64,000 nucleotides of DNA from Pictodentalium vernedei. Lineage: Eukaryota; Mollusca; Scaphopoda; Dentaliida; Dentaliidae. The notes beneath the pieces were generated by a model that was not told the origin of the DNA, searched no databases, and worked only from the letters and a program-made list of their open reading frames with translations. Position numbers and translations under genes: made by a program. The stretch is taken from the NCBI GenBank assembly GCA_031216915.1, contig CM062295.1, positions 178,512,927 through 178,576,926 of the forward strand. Reading direction: 5' to 3'. This document shows, one piece after another, positions 37,281 to 45,449 of this stretch (its first letter is position 1; the number at the start of each line of letters is the position of its first letter).

Positions 37281-37625
37281 ACTACCCTTAATAATTGAGC
37301 ACAATAACATTCATGTTCTCTATTAACATCCAGTATAACCCTTATACTAATTATTTTTAAAGCAAGCCAATAAATAAAGTAGTCCAGAGAATTGAGACTC
37401 TTTATAGTCATTTAAAAGTGTCCGAGTATTGTATATTAAAGCCCGTTTGACACTTGACATATACAAATGCTTCACACCGAGCTACACTTTAAAAATAAGA
37501 CATGAATGAATTTAAACATTAATATTACACTTTAAAACCATCCTGGAAGCGACTCAGAAATACTGACTTGGAGGAGGCATTCCCTTGCTTTTCACTATAA
37601 AGCAGGTGACCTAAGGGAACACCCG

Positions 37626-37643
37626 CCCCCCCCCCCCCCCCCC
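37626..37643 (-). repeat. G-tract downstream of the recombinase gene
   Basis: Eighteen C on the plus strand, i.e. a G18 run in the element's RNA about 100 nt after the recombinase stop. Homologous tracts of 9-25 bases exist in A, B, E and H. Confidence 0.6.
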
Positions 37644-37740
37644 TTCCCCTTGCCCTGGGTCAAATAGCCCAGAGCGAAGAGGGCAGCCGGACGGAGTCAC
37701 TGCCGGAACAGAAAGCCTGCATAACTATAGTTGCAACTGT

Positions 37741-38694
37741 TTAGTGGACGACATTCTGAGCAACAGATAACGGACCTAAACAATGCAGGTCTCCAGAAAT
37801 GGACTCAATATTTCTGAGATAAAAATTCGTAAATGTGGATGGCTGAGACCAATAAGCAGCCTTCATTAAATCTGTAATAGCAACACTATTAGCATAAGCC
37901 CAGGAAGTAGAAAGAGCTCTTACTTCATGAGCAAAAATCTTAAGCACAGACTGCTGAGAAGAAGATAAATCTTCATAAGCAGTACGGATAGTTAACTGAA
38001 TCCATCTAGCAATAGAATGGACTGAAATGTCCTTTCTATTAGGCATCAAAGACAGAAAGAAACGTTTCCGTCCCTTTCTGATAAACTGAGATCTCTGTTT
38101 ATAGATACGTAATGCTCTAACAGGACAGAGTAAAGGCCTACGCCCGTCTGAAGACGGAAGAGCCTTAATAACAATAGGTTCCGGATATTTATTAGGAGCC
38201 TGATTCTTAGCTAAAAAACCCACATTAGTAGTGAAGGTGATAGTGTTCCCAACACTACGATAATGAGAATCATCCACCGATAGTGCATGAAGCTCACTGA
38301 CTCTTCTAGCAGAAGAGAAAGCTAAGAGAAAAGCTGTCTTATAAGATATGAATTTGAAATCTACTGTCCCAAGAGGTTCAAATGGCTTTTCCTTCAATTT
38401 AAGAAGAACCCAAGCTAAATTCCACTTAGGAATTAATCTAAGAGTTCTGGGTCTATTTATCGAAAAGTTTCTAACCAACTTCGATAAAGAGACATTAGAT
38501 CCAATTTGTAAACTATCATGATGTGCATAGGTATCAGATAACATAGATCTATAACCCTTTATAGTAACAGGCTGCAGTTTGATTTCGTCAAACAAGTATA
38601 CTAGAAAGTTTGCAATGTCTGGTATAGAGGGATCGAATATATCTACAGAATGATCCCCTACACCAACGACGAAAAACCTTCCACTTAGCCGCAT
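37741..38694 (-). CDS. Tyrosine recombinase of DIRS C, 317 aa
   Basis: The integrase of a DIRS retrotransposon, a site-specific recombinase that inserts the circular cDNA. Catalytic residues are visible: Arg131 in SARRVSELHAL, His256 and Arg259 in HEVRALSTSWAY, Trp282 and the nucleophile Tyr292 in FTNFYLRN. The SAM-like DNA-binding region covers about residues 20-100. The annotated Met lies inside a locally frame-altered stretch. Canonical residues (AAKW, FRRWC) are read in the adjacent frame, and one extra G near 38658 separates them from the rest. The true protein therefore probably starts upstream in the frame that overlaps RT. The catalytic core is intact. Confidence 0.93.
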   Translation of the reverse strand: MRLSGRFFVVGVGDHSVDIFDPSIPDIANFLVYLFDEIKLQPVTIKGYRSMLSDTYAHHDSLQIGSNVSLSKLVRNFSINRPRTLRLIPKWNLAWVLLKLKEKPFEPLGTVDFKFISYKTAFLLAFSSARRVSELHALSVDDSHYRSVGNTITFTTNVGFLAKNQAPNKYPEPIVIKALPSSDGRRPLLCPVRALRIYKQRSQFIRKGRKRFFLSLMPNRKDISVHSIARWIQLTIRTAYEDLSSSQQSVLKIFAHEVRALSTSWAYANSVAITDLMKAAYWSQPSTFTNFYLRNIESISGDLHCLGPLSVAQNVVH

Positions 38695-40630
38695 AGTTTA
38701 GCGAAGAGGAGGTCCTCCTACAGTTAGAAATCGCGTCCACTGCTCGTCCTGTAAAGTGTTTGCCATGCAAGAAGGACCGCACAACGGAAAAACGTGAAGG
38801 TTGAGACCTTGCGGGTTGTGATGGAGTTGGCGCGATTTCCCCTGCGAAAGAAGATCCTCCCATGGAGGAAGCTTCCGCGGTAGGTCCCACAACAGACACC
38901 TGAGTAGATTTATCCACGGTCTCTGTGGCGACAGAGATGCTACCAACAGAATCTTGCATTGAGATTGTTTTATCTTTAGCAATACTTGTTGAATTAACGG
39001 CGCTGGAGGATACGCATATCCTATCATTCCGTCCCAAGGGATCGACAGAGCGTCTACTGCAAATGCTCTTGGATCCGGACACGGAGACACATACGTCTGC
39101 AACTGATTGTTGAGATGTGTCGCAAATAAGTCTATCATTGGCCGTTCCCATTGGTAGCAAATCTGATTGAATACTTGTTTGTTGAGAGTCCACTCCGACG
39201 GCAACAAGCGACCCTTTCGTGAAAGGGAGTCTGCTAGCACATTCCGACGACCCGGTATGTGACGGACCGAAAGAAGAACGTGATGTTCTAACGCAAACAG
39301 AAGGATTCTTTCCGTTAGATTGAACAACGGAACTGAATGAGTGCCTCCCTGATTCCGTATATACGCCACTACTGTGGTATTGTCGGATAGGATTTGGACA
39401 TGAGCATCGTGAATAATGTCCATCCAGTGACGTAACGCAAGCCAAATTGACATCATTTCCTTGATGTTTATGTGCTTGCACAGAATTTGCGGATCCCAAA
39501 GACCCTGGCATCTCGAATCCGTGGGGATTAATGATGCACCCCAACCTGTTTGACTGGCATCCGTCATAACGGTAAAACTCGGATCCGGCAACTGCAGCGG
39601 AACTCCTTGAGTTAACCACTGAATGTTTGCCCAAGTCTGAATCTCTTGTTTCACTTGATCTGACAAGAGAACGTCTACATCGAGGGAATGAATTTTCACA
39701 CTCCAATTCTGAGTCAGGAAAATTTGAAGAGGACGTGTGCGTAACCGCCCCATCGGAATAAGATCCGCGGCGGCTCCGCACAGACCTATCAGTCTCATAA
39801 AATCTCTCGCCGTGACTTTGTCTGCGTGCAGACAATAGCGAGCGTAACAACTGACTAATTTCGCTCTGGTTAACGGCAGACGAACGAGATTGTTGTGCGT
39901 CTCGAAGCTCATTCCCAGATGAGTGAATGACTTGGACGGCACCAGATCCGACTTCTCCTCGTTTACTATAAAACCGAGACGTCGGAGCAATAGAAGAAGA
40001 TTCTGAACATCGTTCTGAAGCGTTAACTCGTTGCCGTACCTCTGAAGAATGTCGTCCAGGTAGGCCGACGTTACCGCCGACGAATGAGCTCGGAAGTAGA
40101 TCATTACCGAGTTCATTACCCGAGTGAAAGCCCAGGGTGCTAGATTCAATCCGAAGCATATCGCCCGGAATTGATACACCACTCCTAGGACTGCGAAGCG
40201 TAGATACTTTCGGAATGTCGGATGTACCATGACATGAAAGTACGCATCTTTGAGATCTATGCTCGTTGCATAATCGTTCACCCGAATACTCGCTCTGACC
40301 GATCGAATCGTCTCCATATAAAACTTCGGAGCGACGATCAGCTTGTTTATCCAGCTCAAATCTATGACTGGACGGAACGAGCCGTCTGGTTTCGGAACCA
40401 GAAACAGATGGCTGTAGAATCCCGGAGATTCCTGGTTTTCTACGACCTCTACCGCGTTCTTCATTAAAAGAGACTGCACCTCTGATAACAGAGCGTCTCT
40501 TTTGTGCGGATTTGACGGAAGATGAGTCCACTTTGGACTTCGAGTTAATGGAGGCTTTCGTTTGAAGGATATCTTTAGACCTTCCGAAGTCACTCCTCTC
40601 ACCCAAGGGTCGTCCGTAATCGACGCCCAT
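38588..40630 (-). CDS. 680-codon open frame overlapping RT, continuous with the recombinase
   Basis: A Ser/Arg-rich frame on the same strand as RT-RNase H but shifted, open for 2 kb. Its end encodes NYAAKWKVFRRWC, the N-terminal part of the recombinase. It continues into the recombinase frame except for one G in a G-run at about 38658. The same frame stays open over long parts of the RT region in E (61975-61181 in its second half, then 61058-60780) and in A and B (the ARDSDWGKH segments). Known DIRS1 elements have overlapping RT and recombinase frames. It could still be a by-product of RT codon composition. Confidence 0.5.
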   Translation of the reverse strand: MGVDYGRPLGERSDFGRSKDILQTKASINSKSKVDSSSVKSAQKRRSVIRGAVSFNEERGRGRRKPGISGILQPSVSGSETRRLVPSSHRFELDKQADRRSEVLYGDDSIGQSEYSGERLCNEHRSQRCVLSCHGTSDIPKVSTLRSPRSGVSIPGDMLRIESSTLGFHSGNELGNDLLPSSFVGGNVGLPGRHSSEVRQRVNASERCSESSSIAPTSRFYSKRGEVGSGAVQVIHSSGNELRDAQQSRSSAVNQSEISQLLRSLLSARRQSHGERFYETDRSVRSRRGSYSDGAVTHTSSSNFPDSELECENSFPRCRRSLVRSSETRDSDLGKHSVVNSRSSAAVAGSEFYRYDGCQSNRLGCIINPHGFEMPGSLGSANSVQAHKHQGNDVNLACVTSLDGHYSRCSCPNPIRQYHSSGVYTESGRHSFSSVVQSNGKNPSVCVRTSRSSFGPSHTGSSECASRLPFTKGSLVAVGVDSQQTSIQSDLLPMGTANDRLICDTSQQSVADVCVSVSGSKSICSRRSVDPLGRNDRICVSSSAVNSTSIAKDKTISMQDSVGSISVATETVDKSTQVSVVGPTAEASSMGGSSFAGEIAPTPSQPARSQPSRFSVVRSFLHGKHFTGRAVDAISNCRRTSSSLNYAAKWKVFRRWCRGSFCRYIRSLYTRHCKLSSILV

Positions 40631-41013
40631 TCTTGTGAATAGCTCGACAACCTTCCGCCAACCGGAACGCGATAGAGGTTTAAGCCATCACCTCCTGGAC
40701 CTGCGAGGCCTGCGGTAGGAGAAACCACGTCTTCCACGACCCGCACCTCGCCCCGTCGACCTCGGGGCGTCCGACCGATTGTCCCGGCCTGAAGGACGTC
40801 CCGAACGAGAGTCGCTATCCTGACGGTCTCTCGAATAAGACCAAGAGGACGCACCGGAACCTCTATAGGAACCTCTCTTGGGCGCATTAGACCCAGAAGT
40901 GCCTGTCTTATTCGTGTCTGCTGTATCCGACTTCTTAGGAGCAGATTTGAACAACAGAGAATCCTTAGCTTTCTTTGTAATTTTATCATAAATAGCGGAA
41001 AGCTTGCCGTCAA
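38698..41013 (-). CDS. Reverse transcriptase-RNase H polyprotein of DIRS C, 771 aa
   Basis: The replication enzyme. The RT domain lies at about 165-400. The first catalytic Asp is in SIDLKDAYFH (Asp253) and the active-site pair in YLDD (318-321). The RNase H domain is at about 470-600 with Asp485 (MTDASQTGWG), Glu519 (NIKEMMSIW), Asp544 (ILSDNTT) and Asp595 (NVLADSLSR). No methyltransferase domain was recognised in the C-terminal 170 residues. The first ~110 codons overlap the Gag end and look like Gag read in another frame, so translation probably starts later or by frameshift. The stop is four bases before the recombinase ORF. It appears intact. Confidence 0.95.
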   Translation of the reverse strand: MTASFPLFMIKLQRKLRILCCSNLLLRSRIQQTRIRQALLGLMRPREVPIEVPVRPLGLIRETVRIATLVRDVLQAGTIGRTPRGRRGEVRVVEDVVSPTAGLAGPGGDGLNLYRVPVGGRLSSYSQEWASITDDPWVRGVTSEGLKISFKRKPPLTRSPKWTHLPSNPHKRDALLSEVQSLLMKNAVEVVENQESPGFYSHLFLVPKPDGSFRPVIDLSWINKLIVAPKFYMETIRSVRASIRVNDYATSIDLKDAYFHVMVHPTFRKYLRFAVLGVVYQFRAICFGLNLAPWAFTRVMNSVMIYFRAHSSAVTSAYLDDILQRYGNELTLQNDVQNLLLLLRRLGFIVNEEKSDLVPSKSFTHLGMSFETHNNLVRLPLTRAKLVSCYARYCLHADKVTARDFMRLIGLCGAAADLIPMGRLRTRPLQIFLTQNWSVKIHSLDVDVLLSDQVKQEIQTWANIQWLTQGVPLQLPDPSFTVMTDASQTGWGASLIPTDSRCQGLWDPQILCKHINIKEMMSIWLALRHWMDIIHDAHVQILSDNTTVVAYIRNQGGTHSVPLFNLTERILLFALEHHVLLSVRHIPGRRNVLADSLSRKGRLLPSEWTLNKQVFNQICYQWERPMIDLFATHLNNQLQTYVSPCPDPRAFAVDALSIPWDGMIGYAYPPAPLIQQVLLKIKQSQCKILLVASLSPQRPWINLLRCLLWDLPRKLPPWEDLLSQGKSRQLHHNPQGLNLHVFPLCGPSCMANTLQDEQWTRFLTVGGPPLR

Positions 41014-42661
41014 AGAGAAGTTCTCCTGAGACCGAAGCGACTCTAAGAGAGTTCTTCACCTTAGAATCCACTAGTGTGGATGTAGCTAGGGCTGCGTCAC
41101 GTCTAACCAACTCCAGATTTGCCACTGAAAGGGCGGAGTTACACGTGGAATAAGCTACTGCCCTTGAAAGAAGTCTTAAAGAGGATTGTATATCCTGAAA
41201 CTCTTTCCCCTGAAGGCGCAGTGATAACGCCTTAGTAAGGTGATCTGCGTAAGATAAGGCATCTAAATTGGCTCTGTTAGACGCAATAGCTGTTTCCAAC
41301 ACCGTGGTTGGAATAGAAGCTGACGACGGTAATGATAGCTCTAAGTCTTCCGCATCGTCGTCCATACGCAGAGGAACTCTCGGTATACCCTGTCCTGCCG
41401 TATCGAATTTATTCCTTGCATTAATGAAAGGCAGGTTGAGAGTATTAGCGGACAAGAAACCTGCTTTCCCCGTCCTGGAAGCAAGTTTAAATATAGCGTC
41501 GTTCAATAATTCAAATGTTCTTGCAACATTATTGGACTGCGACGGAAACTCGGGAGCGATGTCCCTGAACCGCTCAAAAAATTCAGAGTCCAATGACGCT
41601 ATAATTCTCTTGTCCAGAAGCGCAGCAGTCTGGCCCGACGGAACAACTTGAGGGAGAAAGTGCCGGATGAAGTCCACGGCAGCTTTATGTTGTTCCGAAA
41701 GGGATAGCTCCAAGTCATCCGTATCCCTTTCACCATCCGGTCGGACCTCATGATGTTCCCGGTCGTCCGCCCCCGATGCTTCGGCGGAGCGTACCGACCC
41801 AGCGCCGTCGGATAATTCGCGATCCGACACCGTTTCTGTCGGCTGCTGGGATGCTGCGATATGCTGTGCTATCTGCACAAGAATGTCCGGCGTCGAGACC
41901 TGCGGAGGCGCAGTCTTTCGCTGCTTCGCCGAGGGCAGCTCCGCATCAGATGGCTCCCGCATACTTTTCCTATGCGAACGTCCGGAGTCCATCGGTCTCG
42001 AATCCCTGGCTGCCGGATGGTGTGACCTGGTCGCCGAAGAATCCTTGATCGGCGAAGGTGGTAATATATCGGCGGTCACGCAGCCAAGGTGCGGTCGTGT
42101 GCGCTGACGAGAAGAGGAAGCCTTAACAGTCTCTGTGGACTGCTTATACAACGGAGCGTCCCGAGCGACAGACGTATGCTCCGCTAAAGACACATTTTGT
42201 ACCACAACATCTGGTCCCAGATGTTGTTGTACGAGAGAGGGGCCTCTCTCGCTCGCGGCCCGGCTGGACCTGGACGAGCTAGGAACCGGACTCAAAGGCT
42301 TCCTCCGTTCTCGCTTACTATCCGCCGTCACTGGGTGTGCATCTATTATGTTTATAGTGCTCGCATCACCCAAAATTTCCTCTTGGACCGCATCGGACGA
42401 ACCCGGCTGCCGAACCATTCGGTGAATGGACGCTACACCGGGCGAGCTAGCGGACGACATTTGTTTGATCTCCATGAGCACTTTTGCCGCTAGCTCTGAA
42501 TTCATTTGTGACGACGGACGCACACTTGAAGAAGATAACATGGAAACATCACCCTGTTCTGGTTCCTCTGAAATAGAAACTGAGAGAGTAGAGTGACCTT
42601 GCGGAGAAAGAGCCGGCATCGCTCTTTCTCCAGAAACAACATATCGTGACAACGTTTCCAA
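40688..42661 (-). CDS. Gag-like protein of DIRS C, main body, ~657 aa
   Basis: The structural RNA-binding protein of the retrotransposon. Residues 1-320 are Ser/Pro-rich and presumably disordered. Residues 323-560 form a helix-rich block (SEQHKAAVDFIRHFLPQVV, FFERFRDIAPEF, LDALSYADHLTKALSLRL, KVKNSLRVASVSGELLFDG) shared by all copies. The last ~65 residues are an RGG/SR basic tail. The frame opens with TTG after an upstream stop: one base is missing in C relative to F and H, which disconnects the Cys-rich N-terminal module. It overlaps RT by ~325 bp in another frame. Confidence 0.88.
   Translation of the reverse strand: METLSRYVVSGERAMPALSPQGHSTLSVSISEEPEQGDVSMLSSSSVRPSSQMNSELAAKVLMEIKQMSSASSPGVASIHRMVRQPGSSDAVQEEILGDASTINIIDAHPVTADSKRERRKPLSPVPSSSRSSRAASERGPSLVQQHLGPDVVVQNVSLAEHTSVARDAPLYKQSTETVKASSSRQRTRPHLGCVTADILPPSPIKDSSATRSHHPAARDSRPMDSGRSHRKSMREPSDAELPSAKQRKTAPPQVSTPDILVQIAQHIAASQQPTETVSDRELSDGAGSVRSAEASGADDREHHEVRPDGERDTDDLELSLSEQHKAAVDFIRHFLPQVVPSGQTAALLDKRIIASLDSEFFERFRDIAPEFPSQSNNVARTFELLNDAIFKLASRTGKAGFLSANTLNLPFINARNKFDTAGQGIPRVPLRMDDDAEDLELSLPSSASIPTTVLETAIASNRANLDALSYADHLTKALSLRLQGKEFQDIQSSLRLLSRAVAYSTCNSALSVANLELVRRDAALATSTLVDSKVKNSLRVASVSGELLFDGKLSAIYDKITKKAKDSLLFKSAPKKSDTADTNKTGTSGSNAPKRGSYRGSGASSWSYSRDRQDSDSRSGRPSGRDNRSDAPRSTGRGAGRGRRGFSYRRPRRSRR
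42204..42251 (-). ncRNA. Paired palindromes inside the Gag coding region (DIRS C)
   Basis: Two perfect palindromes four bases apart: 11-bp arms ACAACATCTGG with a 2-base centre (42204-42227), and 9-bp arms CGAGAGAGG with a 2-base centre (42232-42251). Equivalent pairs occur in every Gag copy in the window. Candidate packaging or dimerisation hairpins. Confidence 0.55.
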
Positions 42662-42789
42662 TGTTTCTCATCCCAATGTTCACATATAGGACAGGGATTA
42701 ATGCGAGAACACTGACTACAATTAATACAATGATCATGAAAGTCAGAGGAAGATTTCTTCCTATTACAATTTGAACAACGTCCCTTCAT
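42502..42789 (-). CDS. Cys-rich (putative zinc-binding) N-terminal Gag module of DIRS C
   Basis: ATG at 42789. The first ~47 residues carry CSNCNRKKSSSDFHDHCINC, then CSRINPCPIC, giving eight cysteines and nearby histidines in a CxxC-(n)-DxHxxCxxCxxC-(n)-CxxC pattern. The beginning is conserved as C-K-C--RKSSSD in F and H and CNKRKSSSD in A and B. In F and H it is in frame with the Gag body, so it is the natural N-terminus of Gag. In C a one-base deletion near 42655 separates them, and codons after ~HWKR are out of frame. Confidence 0.7.
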   Translation of the reverse strand: MKGRCSNCNRKKSSSDFHDHCINCSQCSRINPCPICEHWDEKHWKRCHDMLFLEKERCRLFLRKVTLLSQFLFQRNQNRVMFPCYLLQVCVRRHK

Positions 42790-42861
42790 TGTGAAAGAAC
42801 AACAATAAGTCCTAGTTACTCGCAAAAACCCCTGACACAAAGATACATAATAACATGATCC

Positions 42862-43674
42862 ATTAATAAATGAAAAAACAATTGCAAAACAAAATAATTT
42901 TGAAAAAATATTTTTTCAGCGAAGCCCAAGTTGCTGAAAAGTAACGTTGAGCCCCGATGGATCCGATGGCAAAGTGTGGTCAAAAATTTTAAATTTATAT
43001 TAAATAATTAATGAGACACTTTCGGATAATATAAATGTATCTTATAGTGAGATAAACTACAGCAAAGGCAAACAGCCCCCCTCAAAAAAGGCTGTTGCCA
43101 ATGAAAACAAACAGTATAAAAACACCAGAAAACATGACTCCAGGCACTGAAAAAACTGGCCCGGAATCAGTCATCAATTACACTCTATCTGATGCAAAAC
43201 AGAGACTCCCAGGGGAGAATCTGCAGAACATCAGATGGAAGATGCAGAACACAAACGTTATACACCCATGGGTGAAAACGTAACTAAGGGGAAAATAACA
43301 GAAAACATTCTGTAACCAAGCAACTCTCCCAGGAAATTTTAGAAATGAAATTTCTCAAAAATATGCCAAAAGCATGGGAGAATTGCAAGGGGGGACTTTA
43401 GAAGGCTAGGGGAGAGGAAACACTGAATAAGCAGTGCAACAATTAGCAAGAATGACAACAAGAGGCCCATGCCTCGAAAATAGGCAACTTAACATAATTT
43501 CATCAAAAAATTTTAAGTACAGCCCTGATTATTTTTTGTCACTTCTTTTTCCTCTCCTCCTTCTATCCTCCTTAGAATCACATTTTCTCCAAAAATTACG
43601 TGTCTGGCATCCTTTAAACTGAGATTTACAAGCACAAAGATCAGTGAGATGTTGACTGATGAAGGGCCAAACAG
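42862..43674 (-). other. 5' UTR of DIRS C
   Basis: Non-coding stretch between the Gag start and the 5' ITR, alignable with the same interval in A and B. No gene seen. Confidence 0.6.
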
Positions 43675-43864
43675 AGAATGATAATTGGCGCCAATTTCGG
43701 GACGTCTGCGTCACTGCGCAGGCGCAGTAGAGGCGTAGTATGGAGGTCCTTTAGGACATGATTTCTTTTTGTTTTGGATGCAAATTTTGGGGATTGGGGG
43801 GCAAAATTTGTGTTTGGCCCTGGTTTTGTTAGAGTTAGCACCAGCTAAGTCTGGGTCATTGGTA
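43675..43864. repeat. 5' inverted terminal repeat of DIRS C
   Basis: Inverted copy of 36783-36972. The central CATG of the NRF1-like palindrome is CAGG here (about 43718-43729). Confidence 0.9.
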
Positions 43865-44746
43865 CAGTATAAAAATATAGGTAACTTAAAATAATTTCAT
43901 TAAAAAAATTTTAAGTTACAGCCCTGATAATTTTCTGTCACATATTTTTCCTCTCCTCCTTCTATATCCTCCTTAGAATCACCATTTCACTAATATTTAT
44001 GTGTCTGGCATCATTTAAACTGAGATTTACAAGCACAAAGATCAGTCAGATGTTAACTGATGAAGGGCCAAACTAAGAATGATTAATGGTGCCAATTTCG
44101 GAACGTCCTTGACACTGCACATGCGCAGTAGAGGTGAAGTGTGGAGGGCCATTCAGGACATGTTTTCTTTGGTTTTAGATGCAAATTTTGGGGATTGGGG
44201 GGCAAAATTTGTGTTTGGCCCTATATTTTAAGAGTTAGCACCAGCTATGTCTGGGTCATTGGTACAGTATAAAAATATACATATTTCTCGTGCCCAATGA
44301 TGAGATAATCATAGGTATTCAAACAAAAACACCAGATACCTGTAGTATTACTTTAGTATTACCGGTGGTGATATAATGTCACATGCCACATTTTTATCTT
44401 TACACAGAATGAGAAATCCCTCAAGTTAGTTTCATCATGTATCGCTTGCAGCAGAGAGGAAACCAGCAAAAAACTAGAGCTGTCATAATGGGACAAATAT
44501 CTCCAAAATGGAAATTCGGAGAACTCATTTTTAGATTATCAGGAGTTTTTATTAGCAATTTCATTATGCCTTTTCCTCTTTCTTGGTGAAACATTTCTAG
44601 ACTTGGGGCACAGAAAGAATTGTGTCTACAGACGTACCTACAAATGAATAAACAAATGAAGGTTTTGAATGACTGTACATGGAGCCATTAATTTTGACTA
44701 TAGTGGTCAGTTTGAGATTTTTTAAGTAAAAACACAATATGCTCAC

Positions 44747-44780
44747 GGGTAGTTCATAGGTAGTTGGAAAGAAGTCACAC
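44747..44780 (-). CDS. TTLL9: TTLL9 micro-exon, 34 bp
   Basis: Acceptor TACATTGCAG|GTGTGAC, donor CTACCC|GTGAGC. Its single leading G completes a lysine codon begun by AA at the end of the 45953-45868 exon. The remaining 33 bases read CDFFPTTYELP, matching the CDFFP--(F/Y)E-P segment typical of TTLL9. It then joins in frame to [10 protein letters not shown] at 16942. Phase, splice sites and protein order all agree. The intron that follows spans 27,804 bp. Confidence 0.9.
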
Positions 44781-44837
44781 CTGCAATGTAAAAAAAACAA
44801 GAAAAAGTTAATGAGCAGTCTCAGAGTTTTATTAATT

Positions 44838-45085
44838 TTAACTGGTTGAGGGCTAAATTATTTTTGTGGTCCGTATTTGTTATTTAAGATTTGTTTTATT
44901 ACAAATTATTGGAGAGTGCCCATAGGCACTCTCCAATAATTTGTCATAAAACAAATTTATATAAACAAAATATTATTTGCATTTGATTGAATATGAAACA
45001 CGAGCAAGGTAAATGTCAGCTTTTGCTCTGGTATCCTCAATTTTCTGAAAGCCCTGATAATGGCTTCTAGCACTTGACCAGTTAA
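44838..45085. mobile_element. TTAA MITE M2, 248 bp
   Basis: Ends TTAACTGGTTGAGGGCTAAA and ...CTAGCACTTGACCAGTTAA. Near-perfect hairpin around TTGGAGAGTGCC/GGCACTCTCCAA at about 44905-44940. Lies between two TTLL9 exons. Confidence 0.75.
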
Positions 45086-45202
45086 GTGATTACAGTTTAA
45101 GCTAATGTAAGGATGAAATATTTTAGTAATCTAGAAATAATTTCCTCAAGTTTCAAAAATCAACAAATGGCTGCATCACAGAAGTCATAACATGTGCCTC
45201 AC

Positions 45203-45449
45203 TTAACACTTAAGGGGCCTAATTTTGACTTTGATAATTTTTTATTGCTACAAAACAGATGCCCTAACATACAATCTTTAGGTAAACTTGAAAGTTACAT
45301 TCCATGTACCTTTGCAGTTGTTTCTAGACAAGTCTTGGCTGTCTACATATGCAGCCAAGACTTGCCTAAAAACACTTGAAATGCCAGAATGTGTAGACTA
45401 TCAAAGGGTGGAAACACATAAAAAAAATCACCAGGCCTTTAAGGGTTAA
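45203..45449. mobile_element. TTAA MITE N, 247 bp
   Basis: Ends TTAACACTTAAGGGGCCT and AGGCCTTTAAGGGTTAA. Central hairpin AGTCTTGGCTG/CAGCCAAGACT near 45330-45362. A half copy lies at about 48400-48460. Confidence 0.7.

Larger units (their letters stand above)
36745..43876 (-). mobile_element. DIRS element C (family I), complete and youngest copy
   Basis: A 7132-bp tyrosine-recombinase retrotransposon. Order on the minus strand: 5' ITR, Gag, RT-RNase H, recombinase, 3' UTR with stem-loop and G-tract, internal complementary region, 3' ITR. The ITR core (36783-36972 versus 43675-43864, 190 bp) shows only about two mismatches, so it is recent. It is inserted in B between CTCGAAA and ATAGGTAACTT; element A retains the uninterrupted CTCGAAAATAGGTAACTT at 9290-9306. 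The site is clean, with no target duplication, as expected for recombinase-mediated insertion of a circle. Confidence 0.93.
30578..44276 (-). mobile_element. Non-autonomous DIRS element B (family I), split by element C
   Basis: Ends are identical to A and C (GTTAAAAAATTT... and ...ACAGTATAAAAAT). Without C it is 6567 bp. It has the same RT deletion and the same partial Gag duplication as A, plus its own ~366-bp loss: at 33839-33848 the sequence skips what A has at about 6070-6436. It is inserted between TGAAA and ATACAT. Element C sits in its 5' UTR. Confidence 0.85.

Noticed and set aside
38698..41013. LTR retrotransposon (Gypsy) as source of the RT
   Set aside because: No protease, DDE integrase or direct LTRs. 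Inverted terminal repeats, an internal complementary region and a tyrosine recombinase identify DIRS.
41268..42493. Plus-strand frames of 90-127 codons opposite Gag
   Set aside because: Antisense shadows of the Gag coding sequence; they recur opposite other Gag copies only because the sequence is homologous.
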